In this document: positions 34,653 to 44,748 of the stretch, one piece after another
How positions within the stretch are numbered: the stretch's first letter is position 1
How the letters are laid out: every line of letters starts with the position of its first letter
DNA from: an uncultured Desulfuromonas sp.
Lineage (GTDB): Bacteria > Desulfobacterota > Desulfuromonadia > Desulfuromonadales > Desulfuromonadaceae
Direction of reading: 5' to 3'
DNA length: 64,000 nt
Assembly (NCBI RefSeq): GCF_963676955.1
Contig: NZ_OY781461.1
Coordinates: forward strand, 568,001 to 632,000
Program-made: the position numbers and the translations under genes
The notes under the pieces: model-generated
Seen by the model: only the letters and a program-made list of their open reading frames with translations
What the model was told of the DNA's origin: nothing
Databases searched by the model: none

Positions 34653-35681
34653 TTAACGACAACACAGGCGAATCAACTGCTGGCCGATTCGCTCCGGAGA
34701 CAACTTATAGTTGCCGGCCCCCAAACGTTCCGCCTCCCCCGGCATGCCGTACACGACGCAGCTGTCTTTATTCTGAATCATGGTGATCGCGCCCTGTTGC
34801 TGCAGAGTCAGTAACTCCGCCGCACCGTCACGCCCCATGCCGGTCATCAGGACACCGATCACATCACCACCGTAAGCACGGGCCGCGGACTGAAACAGAT
34901 AGGAGACGGCCGGGCGCACACTGTGCATCATCGGGCCCTCCTTGAGAACAATCCGTCCTGCGGAGGTTACGCCCATGTGCAGATCATCCGGAGCGAAATA
35001 GACCACGCCCGGTTCGATGCCCTGACCATTCTCCGCCACGCACAGTCTCAGAGCACAGTCGTTTTGCAGCCACTGTACCATTCCCGGAACAAAACCGGGG
35101 GAAATATGCTGAACCACCAGAATCGGTAACGGAAAACCGGCCGGCAACTGACGCAACATATTCTGTAACGCCACCGGGCCACCGGTAGAAGCCCCAACCA
35201 CCACCAGTTGATAGCGGCAGGAAATTTTTTCCTCCGTCGGATTGACCGCCGTTTCCGTAGAAGGTTCCGGGGACGGCACCACCTCCAATCCGGCGACCTG
35301 ACGCAGAATGCGCAATAATTTATTCCGGTCTTCCACCGCGGCCTTACTATTGGGACCGCTGGGTTTAGGGACCGCGGCCACGGCACCGGCTTCGAGAATA
35401 CGAAAGGTTTCCTGAGACGCTCTGCCGTTGACCAAGCTGCTGACAATCACCACCGGCGTCGGACAACGTGCCATAATCTGTCGGGTGGCACTACAGCCGT
35501 CAAGAATCGGCATATGGATATCCATGGCCACCACATCAGGCTGCAAACGGCAGGTCAGTTCTACGGCCTGTTCACCGTTTTCCGCCACGGCCACCACTTC
35601 CATATCCTCGGCGGATTCAACGATAAACTTGAGGTAGGTCCGTGACGAGGCGGAATCTTCGGCAATCAGCACCCGGATCAT
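34653..35681 (-). CDS. cheB: CheB-type methylesterase (WspF-like)
   Basis: A 342-aa protein with a receiver domain (Asp in VVAMDIHMPILDG) and a CheB methylesterase domain whose catalytic Ser (GASTGGP), His (VQHIS) and Asp (GMGRDG) are present. It demethylates (or deamidates) glutamates of the MCP and would reset the system. Loss of the Pseudomonas equivalent, WspF, locks c-di-GMP production on. Its stop overlaps the start of nothing downstream, and its start overlaps the end of the second REC-GGDEF gene (ATGA, 35678-35681). Confidence 0.92.
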   Translation of the reverse strand: MIRVLIAEDSASSRTYLKFIVESAEDMEVVAVAENGEQAVELTCRLQPDVVAMDIHMPILDGCSATRQIMARCPTPVVIVSSLVNGRASQETFRILEAGAVAAVPKPSGPNSKAAVEDRNKLLRILRQVAGLEVVPSPEPSTETAVNPTEEKISCRYQLVVVGASTGGPVALQNMLRQLPAGFPLPILVVQHISPGFVPGMVQWLQNDCALRLCVAENGQGIEPGVVYFAPDDLHMGVTSAGRIVLKEGPMMHSVRPAVSYLFQSAARAYGGDVIGVLMTGMGRDGAAELLTLQQQGAITMIQNKDSCVVYGMPGEAERLGAGNYKLSPERIGQQLIRLCCR

Positions 35682-36610
35682 AACGTAACCTGGCGAATGC
35701 AGTTACGCCCCGCCTCCTTGGCCTCATAAAGGGCTTCATCCGCTGCCGTCATCAGCTGTTCAACACTGAGCAGATGGGTCAGGGTCTCGGGCAGATAGCT
35801 GACCACGCCAAAGCTGGCGGTCAGGGTAATGGTTTGATCTTCCCAGGGGATGGACAAGGCTTCAATGGCCTGGCGCATCCGTTCCGCGACAGCCCACGCC
35901 CCTTCACGGCCGGTATCGGACAAAACGACGACAAACTCCTCGCCACCGTAACGCACCAGCAGATCAAGGCCCTGACGCACCTGCAGCTTCAGGCAGGCGG
36001 CAAATTCCTGTAACACCCGGTCGCCGGCCAGATGGCCAAAAGTATCATTGACCTTTTTAAAATGATCGACATCACAGATCATACAGGAAACCGGCTGGCG
36101 CGAGCGCACGGAACGGGCGACAAATGACGGACACTGGGTATTGAAATAACTGCGATTGTGGACTTCGGTCAGGGCATCGGTCACCGACAGATGAAGCACT
36201 TCTTCATTACGTTTTTTCAGGGAACGCTCCAGATCAATGACCCTCTTGGCCGTATTGAGGCGTGCCACCAACTCCAGTTCGGAAACCGGTTTGGTCAGAT
36301 AATCATCGGCACCGGCCTGTAAACCGGCGACAATATCATCGGGATCATCTTTGGATGTGACCAGGAAGATGAACACATACCCGGCAAACTTGCGACTGCG
36401 AATGGCCTGACACAGTTCCACACCATCCATCTCCGGCATCACCCAATCGGTGATGATGATCGGAAAGTATTCCTGTTTGAGGCGGTCAAGGGCTTCACGG
36501 CCATTGCTGACCACGACCGCATCAAAGCCGTGCGCTTCCAGCATGAACTGAAAACGCAACGCCTGGGTACGGCTGTCCTCAACCAATAACACTTTGAACT
36601 GTTGCGCCAT
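35678..36610 (-). CDS. Second REC-GGDEF diguanylate cyclase of the chemosensory operon
   Basis: A 310-aa protein with a receiver domain (Asp in IIITDWVMPEMDG) and a GGDEF domain with GGEEF. Like the one at 33471, it lacks the RxxD inhibitory site. It is shorter, lacking the long helical linker. It lies between cheA and cheB and is coupled to cheB by an ATGA overlap. Two REC-GGDEF genes in one Wsp-like operon is unusual; the canonical operon has one. It is likely a paralogue with divided output. Confidence 0.88.
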   Translation of the reverse strand: MAQQFKVLLVEDSRTQALRFQFMLEAHGFDAVVVSNGREALDRLKQEYFPIIITDWVMPEMDGVELCQAIRSRKFAGYVFIFLVTSKDDPDDIVAGLQAGADDYLTKPVSELELVARLNTAKRVIDLERSLKKRNEEVLHLSVTDALTEVHNRSYFNTQCPSFVARSVRSRQPVSCMICDVDHFKKVNDTFGHLAGDRVLQEFAACLKLQVRQGLDLLVRYGGEEFVVVLSDTGREGAWAVAERMRQAIEALSIPWEDQTITLTASFGVVSYLPETLTHLLSVEQLMTAADEALYEAKEAGRNCIRQVTL

Positions 36611-36687
36611 GTGTTCCTCGTTGTCCGTTTGGCGATACGGCGGGCGGTTGTTTAAGGCACAAAATCGCCGAACGGGCTCATCCTCTT

Positions 36688-39024
36688 TTAGATCAATCGT
36701 TTTATTGTATCAAGCAGATTGCTTTGATCAAAGCTTCGTTTGACGATATAGGCATTGGCGCCGGCAACAATGCCTTTCTCTTTATCCTCTGCCGATTCGA
36801 GACTGGTCACCAGAACCACTGGAACCTCCTGGACACTCTCCGTTGCCCGAATCCGTGCAGTAAGGCCGAAACCGTCAAGCTGCGGCATCTCCACGTCACT
36901 GACGACTAAATCGAACGCCCCGGCCACCAACTTGGCGAAGGCATCTTCACCGTCAATGGCCGTGGTCACCACATAGCCCGCGGCTTCGAGAATATTTTTG
37001 ATCAACATGCGTGACGTAATAGAGTCATCCACCGCGAGAATCCGCCGCGGGGCCTGTTGGTCCGTGCCGTCGTTACGAATCCGCCCGGCACTTTCCATGG
37101 GCGCCGTCAGCAGATCACGGGCATCAAGCACCGGCACCACCCGGCCGTCGCCCAATATGGACGCCCCGGAAAAATAGCGCACATGACGCAACTGATCACC
37201 CAGTTCTTTGACCAGCAGTTCATATTCACCATCGACTTCATCGACCACAAAGCCGATGCGCTGCTCACTGTCGTGCACCACAACCACGTGGATCTGATCG
37301 GTCTGGGTGATGGGCCGGTCGGTAATCGCCAGCAGCCCACCGAGGTTGACCAGCGCCAGATTCTCATCATCAAACCGGATCACTTCACGGTTCTCCACCG
37401 TACGGATGGTCTGCCGGGAGACCTTCAACACCCGTTCCACCATGACGGTCGGCACGATCAGTTCGACACCGCGTGACTGAATAAGAATGCCCTTGAACAC
37501 CGCTAGGCTCACCGGAATATGCAATTTGAAGCAGGTTCCTTCACCGCGTCGCGTCTCAACATGCAGGTGGCCGCCAAGATCCTCGACCTTCTCTTTGACA
37601 ATGGCCATGCCCAGTCCACGCCCGGAAATCTCGGTGATCATGGAACTGGTCGATAAGCCGGAGTTAAAAATCAGCCATGTCGCCTCTTCGTCACTCATCT
37701 CCGCGGCGGCCTGTTCGGTGAGCAGCTGTTTTTCAACGGCCCGGGCTCGCACCCGGTCAAGATCGATACCGGCGCCATCATCACAGATGCGCACCTCGAC
37801 GCGGCCGCCCTGAGTCCGCGTCAGAGAGATCCGCAACCGCGCCTTGGTCTCTTTGCCGGCAGCCAGACGGGTTTGGGGCAGCTCAATGCCGTGATCAATG
37901 GCGTTACGAATCAGGTGCGTCAACGGTGATGAAATCATCTCGAGAATCCGCTTATCAATTTCGGTCTCATCGCCCTCCACCAGCAGATCGACCTCCTTGC
38001 CCTGCGTGCGGGCCACTTCACGTACGGTACGGGGAAAGCTGGCCGACAGGTTGGCAAACGGCACCATGATAATCTCTTTAACCTCTTCGAGCAGTTCATC
38101 GATCAAGGTGGAGGTGGTCGCTTTATCCTGCAGCAGACGTTGCTGGTGTCGGCCAACCTGGGTTTCCAGGCGTTGCAACGCGTTTTGCGTGCGCTCGATA
38201 TAGCCGAGCAGACTGTCCAGAGCCCGTTGTGCCTCTTCGCAATGCAGATCATCAGAACGGCTGTGTAAACGACGCAGCTGGGGGGCAATCTGGTTCCAGT
38301 CCTTGTGCCAATGCTCAAACACCTCGGCCATGGCCAGACTTTCATGATGGCGTTCCGACACGGTCAGCTTCAGGGTGATGAGACTTTCCGCCTTCTGCAT
38401 GACGCTGTCGAGATGATGGGTGGAAACCCGTAACGTTCCCTCTTTGGCCGTCACAGGGGCGGAAGCGGAAGGTTTCTCCGCTGTTTCTGTGCGTGACGGG
38501 GGGACGGTCTGAGTCGCGCGATCGTTGTCGGCCGCTCCAGTCTCCGGATCGGCAGCAGCCACAGCCGACGGCATCTCCATACCGGGCGGTGGCTCAACGG
38601 GCTTTTTAACCATGCCGCAGGGCTCACACAGCGTCTGCAACTGCTCAATCAGCGGTGCCACCTGTTCGCGGTAACCGGCTTCCTGAGTGGTGGAAAAATG
38701 GTCAAGAAACGCTTCCATCACCCGCACACAATTGTGCAACAGGTCAAAGTCGTCGGTCTGTAATGAGCACTGCCCTTTTTTGACCTGCGACAGCACACTT
38801 TCCAGCGTCTGGCACAACGACTCGATATCCCCCAACGACACGGAACGGGCCGCCCCTTTCAGGCTGTGCGCTTCACGAAACGCCACCTCAAGGGGCTCAC
38901 AGTCCGCCATGCCCTCTTCCACCCGTTCCAGTTGGACCAGGCAGGACGACAGGCTGGTCAGCCGTTCCAGGGCCTCCTCCTTGAAGGCCTCGCGGAGCAT
39001 TGTCAGCAGTTGCTGCTCATCCAT
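36688..39024 (-). CDS. cheA: CheA-type hybrid histidine kinase with receiver (WspE-like)
   Basis: A 778-aa protein. The Hpt domain has H53 (EAHSLKGAARS). A Pro-rich linker 140-190, a dimerisation region and a HATPase_c domain (RNAIDHGIE, DDGAGIDLDRV, GRGLGMAIV) follow. Then a CheW-like coupling domain (about 500-630) and a C-terminal receiver (Asp in VVSDVEMPQLDG). The receiver is typical of WspE and other ACF-class kinases. It would phosphorylate its own receiver, CheB and the REC-GGDEF proteins. GGAATGAACG precedes the ATG; the MCP gene ends 12 bp upstream. Confidence 0.92.
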   Translation of the reverse strand: MDEQQLLTMLREAFKEEALERLTSLSSCLVQLERVEEGMADCEPLEVAFREAHSLKGAARSVSLGDIESLCQTLESVLSQVKKGQCSLQTDDFDLLHNCVRVMEAFLDHFSTTQEAGYREQVAPLIEQLQTLCEPCGMVKKPVEPPPGMEMPSAVAAADPETGAADNDRATQTVPPSRTETAEKPSASAPVTAKEGTLRVSTHHLDSVMQKAESLITLKLTVSERHHESLAMAEVFEHWHKDWNQIAPQLRRLHSRSDDLHCEEAQRALDSLLGYIERTQNALQRLETQVGRHQQRLLQDKATTSTLIDELLEEVKEIIMVPFANLSASFPRTVREVARTQGKEVDLLVEGDETEIDKRILEMISSPLTHLIRNAIDHGIELPQTRLAAGKETKARLRISLTRTQGGRVEVRICDDGAGIDLDRVRARAVEKQLLTEQAAAEMSDEEATWLIFNSGLSTSSMITEISGRGLGMAIVKEKVEDLGGHLHVETRRGEGTCFKLHIPVSLAVFKGILIQSRGVELIVPTVMVERVLKVSRQTIRTVENREVIRFDDENLALVNLGGLLAITDRPITQTDQIHVVVVHDSEQRIGFVVDEVDGEYELLVKELGDQLRHVRYFSGASILGDGRVVPVLDARDLLTAPMESAGRIRNDGTDQQAPRRILAVDDSITSRMLIKNILEAAGYVVTTAIDGEDAFAKLVAGAFDLVVSDVEMPQLDGFGLTARIRATESVQEVPVVLVTSLESAEDKEKGIVAGANAYIVKRSFDQSNLLDTIKRLI

Positions 39025-39036
39025 CGTTCATTCCCG

Positions 39037-41301
39037 TTACAGGGTAAACCGCTCGGAAAGCTGCTTGAGGTTATTAGCCAAGGTTTCCAGACGCTGGGTG
39101 GCGTCTTCCAACTGGCGGGCACTGTCCATATTCTGTTGTCCGGCATCCTTGATGGTCAACATCGCCTGGGCCACCTGTTCCACCCCGGCCAGCTGCTGTT
39201 GGCTTGAGGAGGCGATCTGCATGGCAAATTCCGCCGAAGTATTGATGTTTCCGGTCATGACCTGGAAGGTTTCTTCGGTCTGCGTCATCAGATCAACCCC
39301 GGCCTGCACTGCTTTGGTGCCCCGTTCAGTGGCCATGACCGCAGAGCCGGTGGCTTTTTGAATGTCACTGAGAATACGCTTGATCTGTTCGGTGGCCTGT
39401 TTCGACTGAGCGGCGAGGGATTTCACCTCCTGGGCCACCACGGTAAAGCCCTTGCCGTGTTCACCGGCCTTGGCCGCTTCAATGGACGCATTAACCGACA
39501 GCAGATTCGACTGATCCGCCAGATCGGTCACGGTATCGACGATTTCTCCGACATTTTGACTCTGTTCACTGAGCGAAACGATGCTCTCGGCAATATAATC
39601 CATCTCTTCCTTGATCACGCTCATCCCGGTAGCGGTCTTCTGCGTGGCTTCACTGCCCTGTTCCGAATAACGGCTGGCCTCTTCCGAGGTGGTCGCCACG
39701 TCCTGAGCACGGTCACTGGACACCTGGGAGGTCTGACGCACTTCATCCACCGTGGCGGTAACTTCGGCCATGGAGCTGGAGGTTTCCGCGGCACTGGCAG
39801 CCAGCAGTGACGAGGTGGTGGACAGCTGACTGACGGACGCCGCCAGTGTTGAGGTCCCGGTCACCAGTTCACCGATAATATCGCGCAGATTGGTGATCAT
39901 CATCTTCAACGCCAGTCCCAGTTCATCGTGATCACTGCGTTCGATAATCTCAACGCTCAGATCGCCTTCGGAAATGTGCCGTGCCGAGACAGTGATGGCT
40001 TTGAGGCTGTCGACCATCTCACGCATAGCCAGACCGACCTTGTCGCGGTCCGAAGCGATTTCCACATCGACATTGAGGTCGCCCTCGGCAATCCGGGCGA
40101 TCTGCTCATTGCGCTGGCGGAAGCTGCGCAGCATGCGGGCAAACGCCTTCTGCATCCGTCCCAATTCATCCTGGCAGGTCACATGGGCATCGGCCTGTTC
40201 CAGATCCCCCTCAGCCAGATGCTCAAAATTAACCAGCATGCGACGCACCGGCGCGACAATCTTGCCGGCAGCCCACCAGCCAAACCAACAGGCCAGCAGA
40301 GCGACAGGAAAACTCACCAACAGCGTATGCAGGCGCAGCACCGACACCGGCGCCAGGGCTTCGTCCTGTTCGATTTCACTGACGACCACCCATTCAAAAC
40401 CATAGCCACGCTCGTTAAAACCAACATCATCATAGGCGCCGAGCACTTTCTTTCCGGCATAATTGGTCTCAAACCCCAAACTCGCCTGATCATGAATGGC
40501 CTGTTCAATGGCCGGTGTCGCCACCTGTTGCTTCAACACCTGGCCGGGTGCAAAGCGCAATTCAGAGCGCAGCATGGTATCGCTGCCCACGACATAACTT
40601 TCGCCGGTTTCACCAAACTGACCATGGTTTTCGACAATTTCGTTGATGGCATCAATACTTATTTTGACGGCGATCACTGCCATGGGTTGGCCCTGAGCGT
40701 CGATCACCGGTACGGCGGCAAAAGCAATCGGCATCCCGCTCGGCTCATAATCGACAAAGTCAAGCACCACCTGCGTCGCACCGTTCATCACCTGTTTCCA
40801 GACGGTTGCCAGAGCACTGTTGCTTAACGAGCCATTGCTGAGATTAGCGCCGAAATCGCTCTCCTGTTCGACGCTGTACATCACATGGCCGTGCTCGCCG
40901 CAAATCAACAACAGATCGTGGTATTCATAATTGATCAGAAAGTCGCGCAGAAAAGGATCGATTTTTTTATAGAGATCCCGGTACGTGGAGGAGGTGACAT
41001 CAAAGGGGGCATTGCCCTTCTGTCCGGTGCGTTGATGATAGGTCTCGAGTCGCTCCAGCGCTGTGGCGACATTTTGCGACCGGGCTAGAACCTCAAGATC
41101 GGTAAACAGATTGTCAAAATATTCCAGCAACCGTTCCCGGTTGACCTCATTGACCATCTGAACCTTCTCCAACGCCTCTTCGTCAAGGGCATCGCGCGTT
41201 GCGGTAAAGCTGAGAAATTCGACAATACCGATGGGTATCAGTGCCACAAGAAGAAACTGAAGCACCAGACGTTTTTTCAGGCTCGTACGCAAAAAATTCA
41301 T
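39037..41301 (-). CDS. Methyl-accepting chemotaxis protein with dCache sensor (WspA-like)
   Basis: A 754-aa receptor. TM1 (about 12-32), a large periplasmic dCache region (about 40-305), TM2 (about 310-335), two successive HAMP units, and a cytoplasmic signalling domain with the conserved hairpin tip (DLADQSNLLSVNASIEAAKA). It lacks a C-terminal pentapeptide tether for CheR. The ATG at 41301 follows GGAGGG; a frame eight codons longer is less likely. It probably senses surface contact or a small ligand, and feeds CheA through the two CheW proteins. Confidence 0.9.
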   Translation of the reverse strand: MNFLRTSLKKRLVLQFLLVALIPIGIVEFLSFTATRDALDEEALEKVQMVNEVNRERLLEYFDNLFTDLEVLARSQNVATALERLETYHQRTGQKGNAPFDVTSSTYRDLYKKIDPFLRDFLINYEYHDLLLICGEHGHVMYSVEQESDFGANLSNGSLSNSALATVWKQVMNGATQVVLDFVDYEPSGMPIAFAAVPVIDAQGQPMAVIAVKISIDAINEIVENHGQFGETGESYVVGSDTMLRSELRFAPGQVLKQQVATPAIEQAIHDQASLGFETNYAGKKVLGAYDDVGFNERGYGFEWVVVSEIEQDEALAPVSVLRLHTLLVSFPVALLACWFGWWAAGKIVAPVRRMLVNFEHLAEGDLEQADAHVTCQDELGRMQKAFARMLRSFRQRNEQIARIAEGDLNVDVEIASDRDKVGLAMREMVDSLKAITVSARHISEGDLSVEIIERSDHDELGLALKMMITNLRDIIGELVTGTSTLAASVSQLSTTSSLLAASAAETSSSMAEVTATVDEVRQTSQVSSDRAQDVATTSEEASRYSEQGSEATQKTATGMSVIKEEMDYIAESIVSLSEQSQNVGEIVDTVTDLADQSNLLSVNASIEAAKAGEHGKGFTVVAQEVKSLAAQSKQATEQIKRILSDIQKATGSAVMATERGTKAVQAGVDLMTQTEETFQVMTGNINTSAEFAMQIASSSQQQLAGVEQVAQAMLTIKDAGQQNMDSARQLEDATQRLETLANNLKQLSERFTL

Positions 41302-41370
41302 GAATCCCTCCACCAGATTCAACAAGTCTCACTCCGGTCAGACGGTTGCCGCCATCCGGCCGGTCGGGTT

Positions 41371-41886
41371 TTATGCTTGATCGACAACGAGTCGTTCATC
41401 AGACAGCATTCTCGCCACATCGAGAACAATGGTCTGATCCGGCGACACCCCTTTAAGGTAGCGCTCGCGAACGCCCGTCAAGGTCGGCAATCCTGTTTGC
41501 AGGCGGTGCTCCTCCAGTTCCCGAACACCGAGAACCTCTTCAGCCAGAACGGCCATCTGCATGTTGCGGTCACGTAAAATAATCAATTTCTGGCGACTGT
41601 CGTTTTTCGGCGTCGGCAGCTCGAAGAAACGACGCAAATCGACTACGGACAGAATCTGGCCGGAAAAATGAGTGATCCCGGCGACAAAAGCCGGCGCTCC
41701 GGGCAAGGCAACCAGAGCCGACACCGGCACCACCTTTCGAACCTGCACCAGCTCAAAAGCATACACTTCCTCAGCCAGACGAAATTCGACCACCGACAGC
41801 AACCGGCCCGACTCGACCTTGTCGTCCGGACGCGCCAATTGCTCAGCCCGCTGTTTCAGAATAATGTGTTCACGCGAGTCGGCCAT
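41371..41886 (-). CDS. cheW: CheW-like coupling protein (WspD/B-like)
   Basis: A 171-aa single CheW domain (LLSVVEFRLAEEVYAFELVQ, PGAPAFVAGITHFSGQILSV, LAEEVLGVRELE). It links the receptor to the kinase. The ATG at 41886 follows AGAAGAG; a GTG at 41898 is also in frame. CheR ends 19 bp upstream and the MCP gene starts about 70 bp downstream. Confidence 0.88.
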   Translation of the reverse strand: MADSREHIILKQRAEQLARPDDKVESGRLLSVVEFRLAEEVYAFELVQVRKVVPVSALVALPGAPAFVAGITHFSGQILSVVDLRRFFELPTPKNDSRQKLIILRDRNMQMAVLAEEVLGVRELEEHRLQTGLPTLTGVRERYLKGVSPDQTIVLDVARMLSDERLVVDQA

Positions 41887-41905
41887 TGCTCTTCTCACAT
41901 CATAC

Positions 41906-43387
41906 TCAGTTCTTTAATGACAGACGCAAATGCGCTGCGGTCATGCCACCGGAGTCGGCAACCAGATCATCATCCGCCAGCCGATCCAGGAGCAGGTGGA
42001 CGCGCGCAAACGATTTTTCCTGCTGAGTCACGTCACCACATTGGCCCTGCAGCATCCCCATGGTCAATTGCGCCATAATATAATTGTCATCCAGATAGAG
42101 TGCTCGTTCGAGACTCTGTCGGGCCTGGTCATAATCCTGCCCTTCCAAGGCAATAACACCGCCGAGATAATGCGCTGACGGGTTCATCTGGTCCAGGCGT
42201 AATGCCTGCGACAAATGTTCCTGTGCCTGATCGACATGGCCGATATTGGCATGACACTTTGCCAGCAGCAGATTGACGCGAGCCTGGCCAAGCCGATCCT
42301 CTTGGCTATCAGCCAACAGCTCCTCCAGCTGCGCCATCGCCTGGCGATATTCACCTTGCTCAACCAGATCCGTGCAGAGCTCCAGCGATAATGGCGTGTC
42401 AACACGGGCTTCGGCTTCACGCTTTGGTCTGGCTTGAGGTTTTGCGACTTGAGCAGGGGCCGCCGGCGGTAACGATTTTTTATGCACCGCCACACGTTCC
42501 GGTAACACCGGGTGCCGAGCAGGCCGCGGCAGCTCCCCCACCCCTTTTCGATGTAACACCATGCCATTGATGTGCACCGAATGTAAACCGTCCACCGCGA
42601 CCAGGCCCGCTTCACTCGGACTCACCACCAGCCAACCGCCGTCATCGAGCATCCGGCCCAGCTCAGCCAGAATCTGCTCCCGCAGCTCACGTGAAAAATA
42701 CATCAGCACATTCCGACACAAAATGATGTCGCAACGGCAACGTGCATCCTCGCAGATACGAAACGGCGGTGCGGCCAGATTCAGATAGCTGAAATCCACC
42801 CGACGGCGGATCTCATCCTTGAGCTGCCAGTGATGATCATCAACCGCGTCAAAATAACGCTGCTGCATCGGCTCAGACAGACCACGAAACGACCAGCGCG
42901 AATAGATCCCTTTGCGCGCCCGACGCAACGACTTGACGTTGACATCTGTGGCCACCAGCTTGACGGACCAATCGTTGTTGATCAGACCATAATAGTCCAG
43001 CAGCATCGCCACGGAATAGGGTTCTTCGCCGGTACTGCATCCCGCGCTCCACACGCGCAATGTCTTGGTTTCTCTGCCATGACGTACCCGCTGGGGAATC
43101 AGCACTTCCCGTAAGGCGGTAAACAAGCCAGGATCGCGAAAAAAGTAGGTCTCGCCAATGGTCAGGCTGGTCACCAGCGGTTCCAGATCCTTATCACTGT
43201 GCGATGCCGTCAGCACCCAGTCAACATAGGCCTGCGGATCACTAAAACCCGACTCATCACTGGCGCGGACAAGGGCACGCAGCAAATCATTATGGCGCTC
43301 CGGAGGGAAAAACATGCCGAACCGTTTGTGCACAAATGCACTCAGTTCCTGACATTTTTCCGGTGAAAGCACCTGTGCCGCATCCAT
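41906..43387 (-). CDS. cheR: CheR methyltransferase with C-terminal TPR (WspC-like)
   Basis: A 493-aa protein. It has an N-terminal CheR helical domain, a SAM-dependent methyltransferase core (GETYFFRDPGLF, WSAGCSTGEEPYSVAMLL, ILCRNVLMYFS), a linker of about 60 residues, and three or so TPR repeats at the C-terminus. CheR with TPR is characteristic of WspC. It methylates MCP glutamates. The start codon overlaps the end of the upstream CheW-like gene region closely (12 bp spacing). Confidence 0.9.
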   Translation of the reverse strand: MDAAQVLSPEKCQELSAFVHKRFGMFFPPERHNDLLRALVRASDESGFSDPQAYVDWVLTASHSDKDLEPLVTSLTIGETYFFRDPGLFTALREVLIPQRVRHGRETKTLRVWSAGCSTGEEPYSVAMLLDYYGLINNDWSVKLVATDVNVKSLRRARKGIYSRWSFRGLSEPMQQRYFDAVDDHHWQLKDEIRRRVDFSYLNLAAPPFRICEDARCRCDIILCRNVLMYFSRELREQILAELGRMLDDGGWLVVSPSEAGLVAVDGLHSVHINGMVLHRKGVGELPRPARHPVLPERVAVHKKSLPPAAPAQVAKPQARPKREAEARVDTPLSLELCTDLVEQGEYRQAMAQLEELLADSQEDRLGQARVNLLLAKCHANIGHVDQAQEHLSQALRLDQMNPSAHYLGGVIALEGQDYDQARQSLERALYLDDNYIMAQLTMGMLQGQCGDVTQQEKSFARVHLLLDRLADDDLVADSGGMTAAHLRLSLKN

Positions 43388-43399
43388 TCATCCGCCCCG

Positions 43400-43876
43400 T
43401 TAATGGTCCGTTGTCGGCTTCGCCGCACCACTCTCGGCCTTGTGATCTTCGAGCAATTCGTGATCAAAGTACAAAAAGGTTTCGGCATCACACAGCTGCA
43501 ACTTTTTATCGTTATGCCAGAGAATCGCCGTCACATAACTGTCCATCTCCGGAAAAATCTCAGCCGCCTGCTTCAACTGGGCGTCGGACACTTCGATCAC
43601 CGATTCCACCTCGTCCGCGAGAAAAGCGACAATCTGCGTACCACGATGCGACAAAATGATTCTCTGATCCACCCCAACGGGTCGGGACGGTTTGTGAAGA
43701 CGAAAACGCACATCCAACACCGGATAGGCCGTACCTTTATAATCGATTAACCCCAGCAGGCCGCTGGCCGCCTCAGGCAGTCCGATCAGCGCCACGGAAC
43801 GCACCACCGTCTCCACCAGCTCCAGGGGCAGGGCATACCAGGTTTCTTCAATCCGAAAGGGGAAATATTTTCTCAT
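43400..43876 (-). CDS. cheW: CheW-like protein, first gene of the Wsp-like operon
   Basis: A 158-aa CheW domain protein: FPFRIEETWYALPLELVETV, GLLGLIDYKGTAYPVLDV, VAFLADEVESVIEV. The ATG at 43876 is chosen from the family N-terminus; the longer frame to 43957 runs into the tRNA terminator. No good ribosome-binding site is seen. It is presumably the second adaptor (WspB/D) and leads the eight-gene minus-strand operon ending at 33471. Confidence 0.82.
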   Translation of the reverse strand: MRKYFPFRIEETWYALPLELVETVVRSVALIGLPEAASGLLGLIDYKGTAYPVLDVRFRLHKPSRPVGVDQRIILSHRGTQIVAFLADEVESVIEVSDAQLKQAAEIFPEMDSYVTAILWHNDKKLQLCDAETFLYFDHELLEDHKAESGAAKPTTDH

Positions 43877-43956
43877 AATACAGTTATCGTCAATTAAAAT
43901 AGAAACTTCAAGCAAATAAACGCTAACTATAACGGGATTTAGACGACTGTACAGCA

Positions 43957-43994
43957 TAAAAAAAGAGGCTGTGAAAATGATTTCACAGCCTCTT
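43957..43994 (-). terminator. Terminator of tRNA-Asn
   Basis: AAGAGGCTGTGAAA (43963-43976) and TTTCACAGCCTCTT (43981-43994) form a perfect 14-bp stem followed on the minus strand by a run of seven T, just after tRNA-Asn. Confidence 0.88.
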
Positions 43995-44003
43995 GGAGTT
44001 TGT

Positions 44004-44079
44004 TGGCTCCCCGAGCAAGACTCGAACTTGCGACAGGGTGATTAACAGTCACCTGCTCTACCAACTGAGCTATCGGGGA
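44004..44079 (-). tRNA. tRNA-Asn (GTT)
   Basis: 76 nt including an encoded CCA. The acceptor stem TCCCCGA/TCGGGGA, the D-arm GCTCAGTTGGTAGAGC, the anticodon loop CTGTTAA with anticodon GTT, and the T-loop GTTCGAGTC are all present. Confidence 0.95.
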
Positions 44080-44146
44080 TCAGTCTTTACGACGACGGGG
44101 AATATACTGTTTCCCCCCTAACCTTGTCAACAGTTTTTTAACGTTT

Positions 44147-44737
44147 TTATCGTCCACCTTTTTTCAGGTCGAGAAGCACAAGTTTAGCAATGGCTTTAAG
44201 GGTTTCGAACACTCCGACACCACTCATGGCACAGGCTTTAAACTCAGGCACTTTCGTCGGGTTGATAAAGCGCTGCAACTCATCCATCGGGCTGAGATTG
44301 GGCAGGTCCTGTTTGTTGTATTGCACCACATACGGCAACTTGTCGAGATCGTAGCCCTGCTCTTCGAGATTCTCGCGCAGGTTTTCCAGACTCTCGATAT
44401 TGGCATCCATCCGTGCCTCCTGAGAGTCGGCAACAAACACCACGCCGTCAACTCCTTTGAGGATCAATTTCCGCGAGGCATCGTAAAACACCTGACCGGG
44501 AACGGTGTACAGATGAAAGCGGGTTTTGAAACCGCGCACCTCTCCCAAAGCCAGGGGCAGGAAGTCAAAGAACAGCGTCCTCTCCGATTCCGTCGCCAAC
44601 GAGATCATCTTGCCTTTGGAGTCCGGTGCTGTTTTTTGGTAGACGTGCTGCAAGTTGGTTGTTTTACCGCACAAACCGGGACCGTAATAAACAATTTTGC
44701 AGTTAATCTCACGCGAGGCGTAGTTGATAAAAGACAT
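44147..44737 (-). CDS. mglA: MglA-like small Ras-type GTPase
   Basis: A 196-aa GTPase. P-loop [13 protein letters not shown]3-like TVPGQVFYD in place of DxxG (as in MglA), and NKQDLP for base recognition. MglA controls cell polarity and motility in Myxococcus; relatives occur in Desulfuromonadales with type IV pilus systems. It follows mglB by 11 bp, so the pair is one operon. MglB is the GTPase-activating partner. Confidence 0.92.
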   Translation of the reverse strand: MSFINYASREINCKIVYYGPGLCGKTTNLQHVYQKTAPDSKGKMISLATESERTLFFDFLPLALGEVRGFKTRFHLYTVPGQVFYDASRKLILKGVDGVVFVADSQEARMDANIESLENLRENLEEQGYDLDKLPYVVQYNKQDLPNLSPMDELQRFINPTKVPEFKACAMSGVGVFETLKAIAKLVLLDLKKGGR

Positions 44738-44748
44738 GGTAGAAATCC

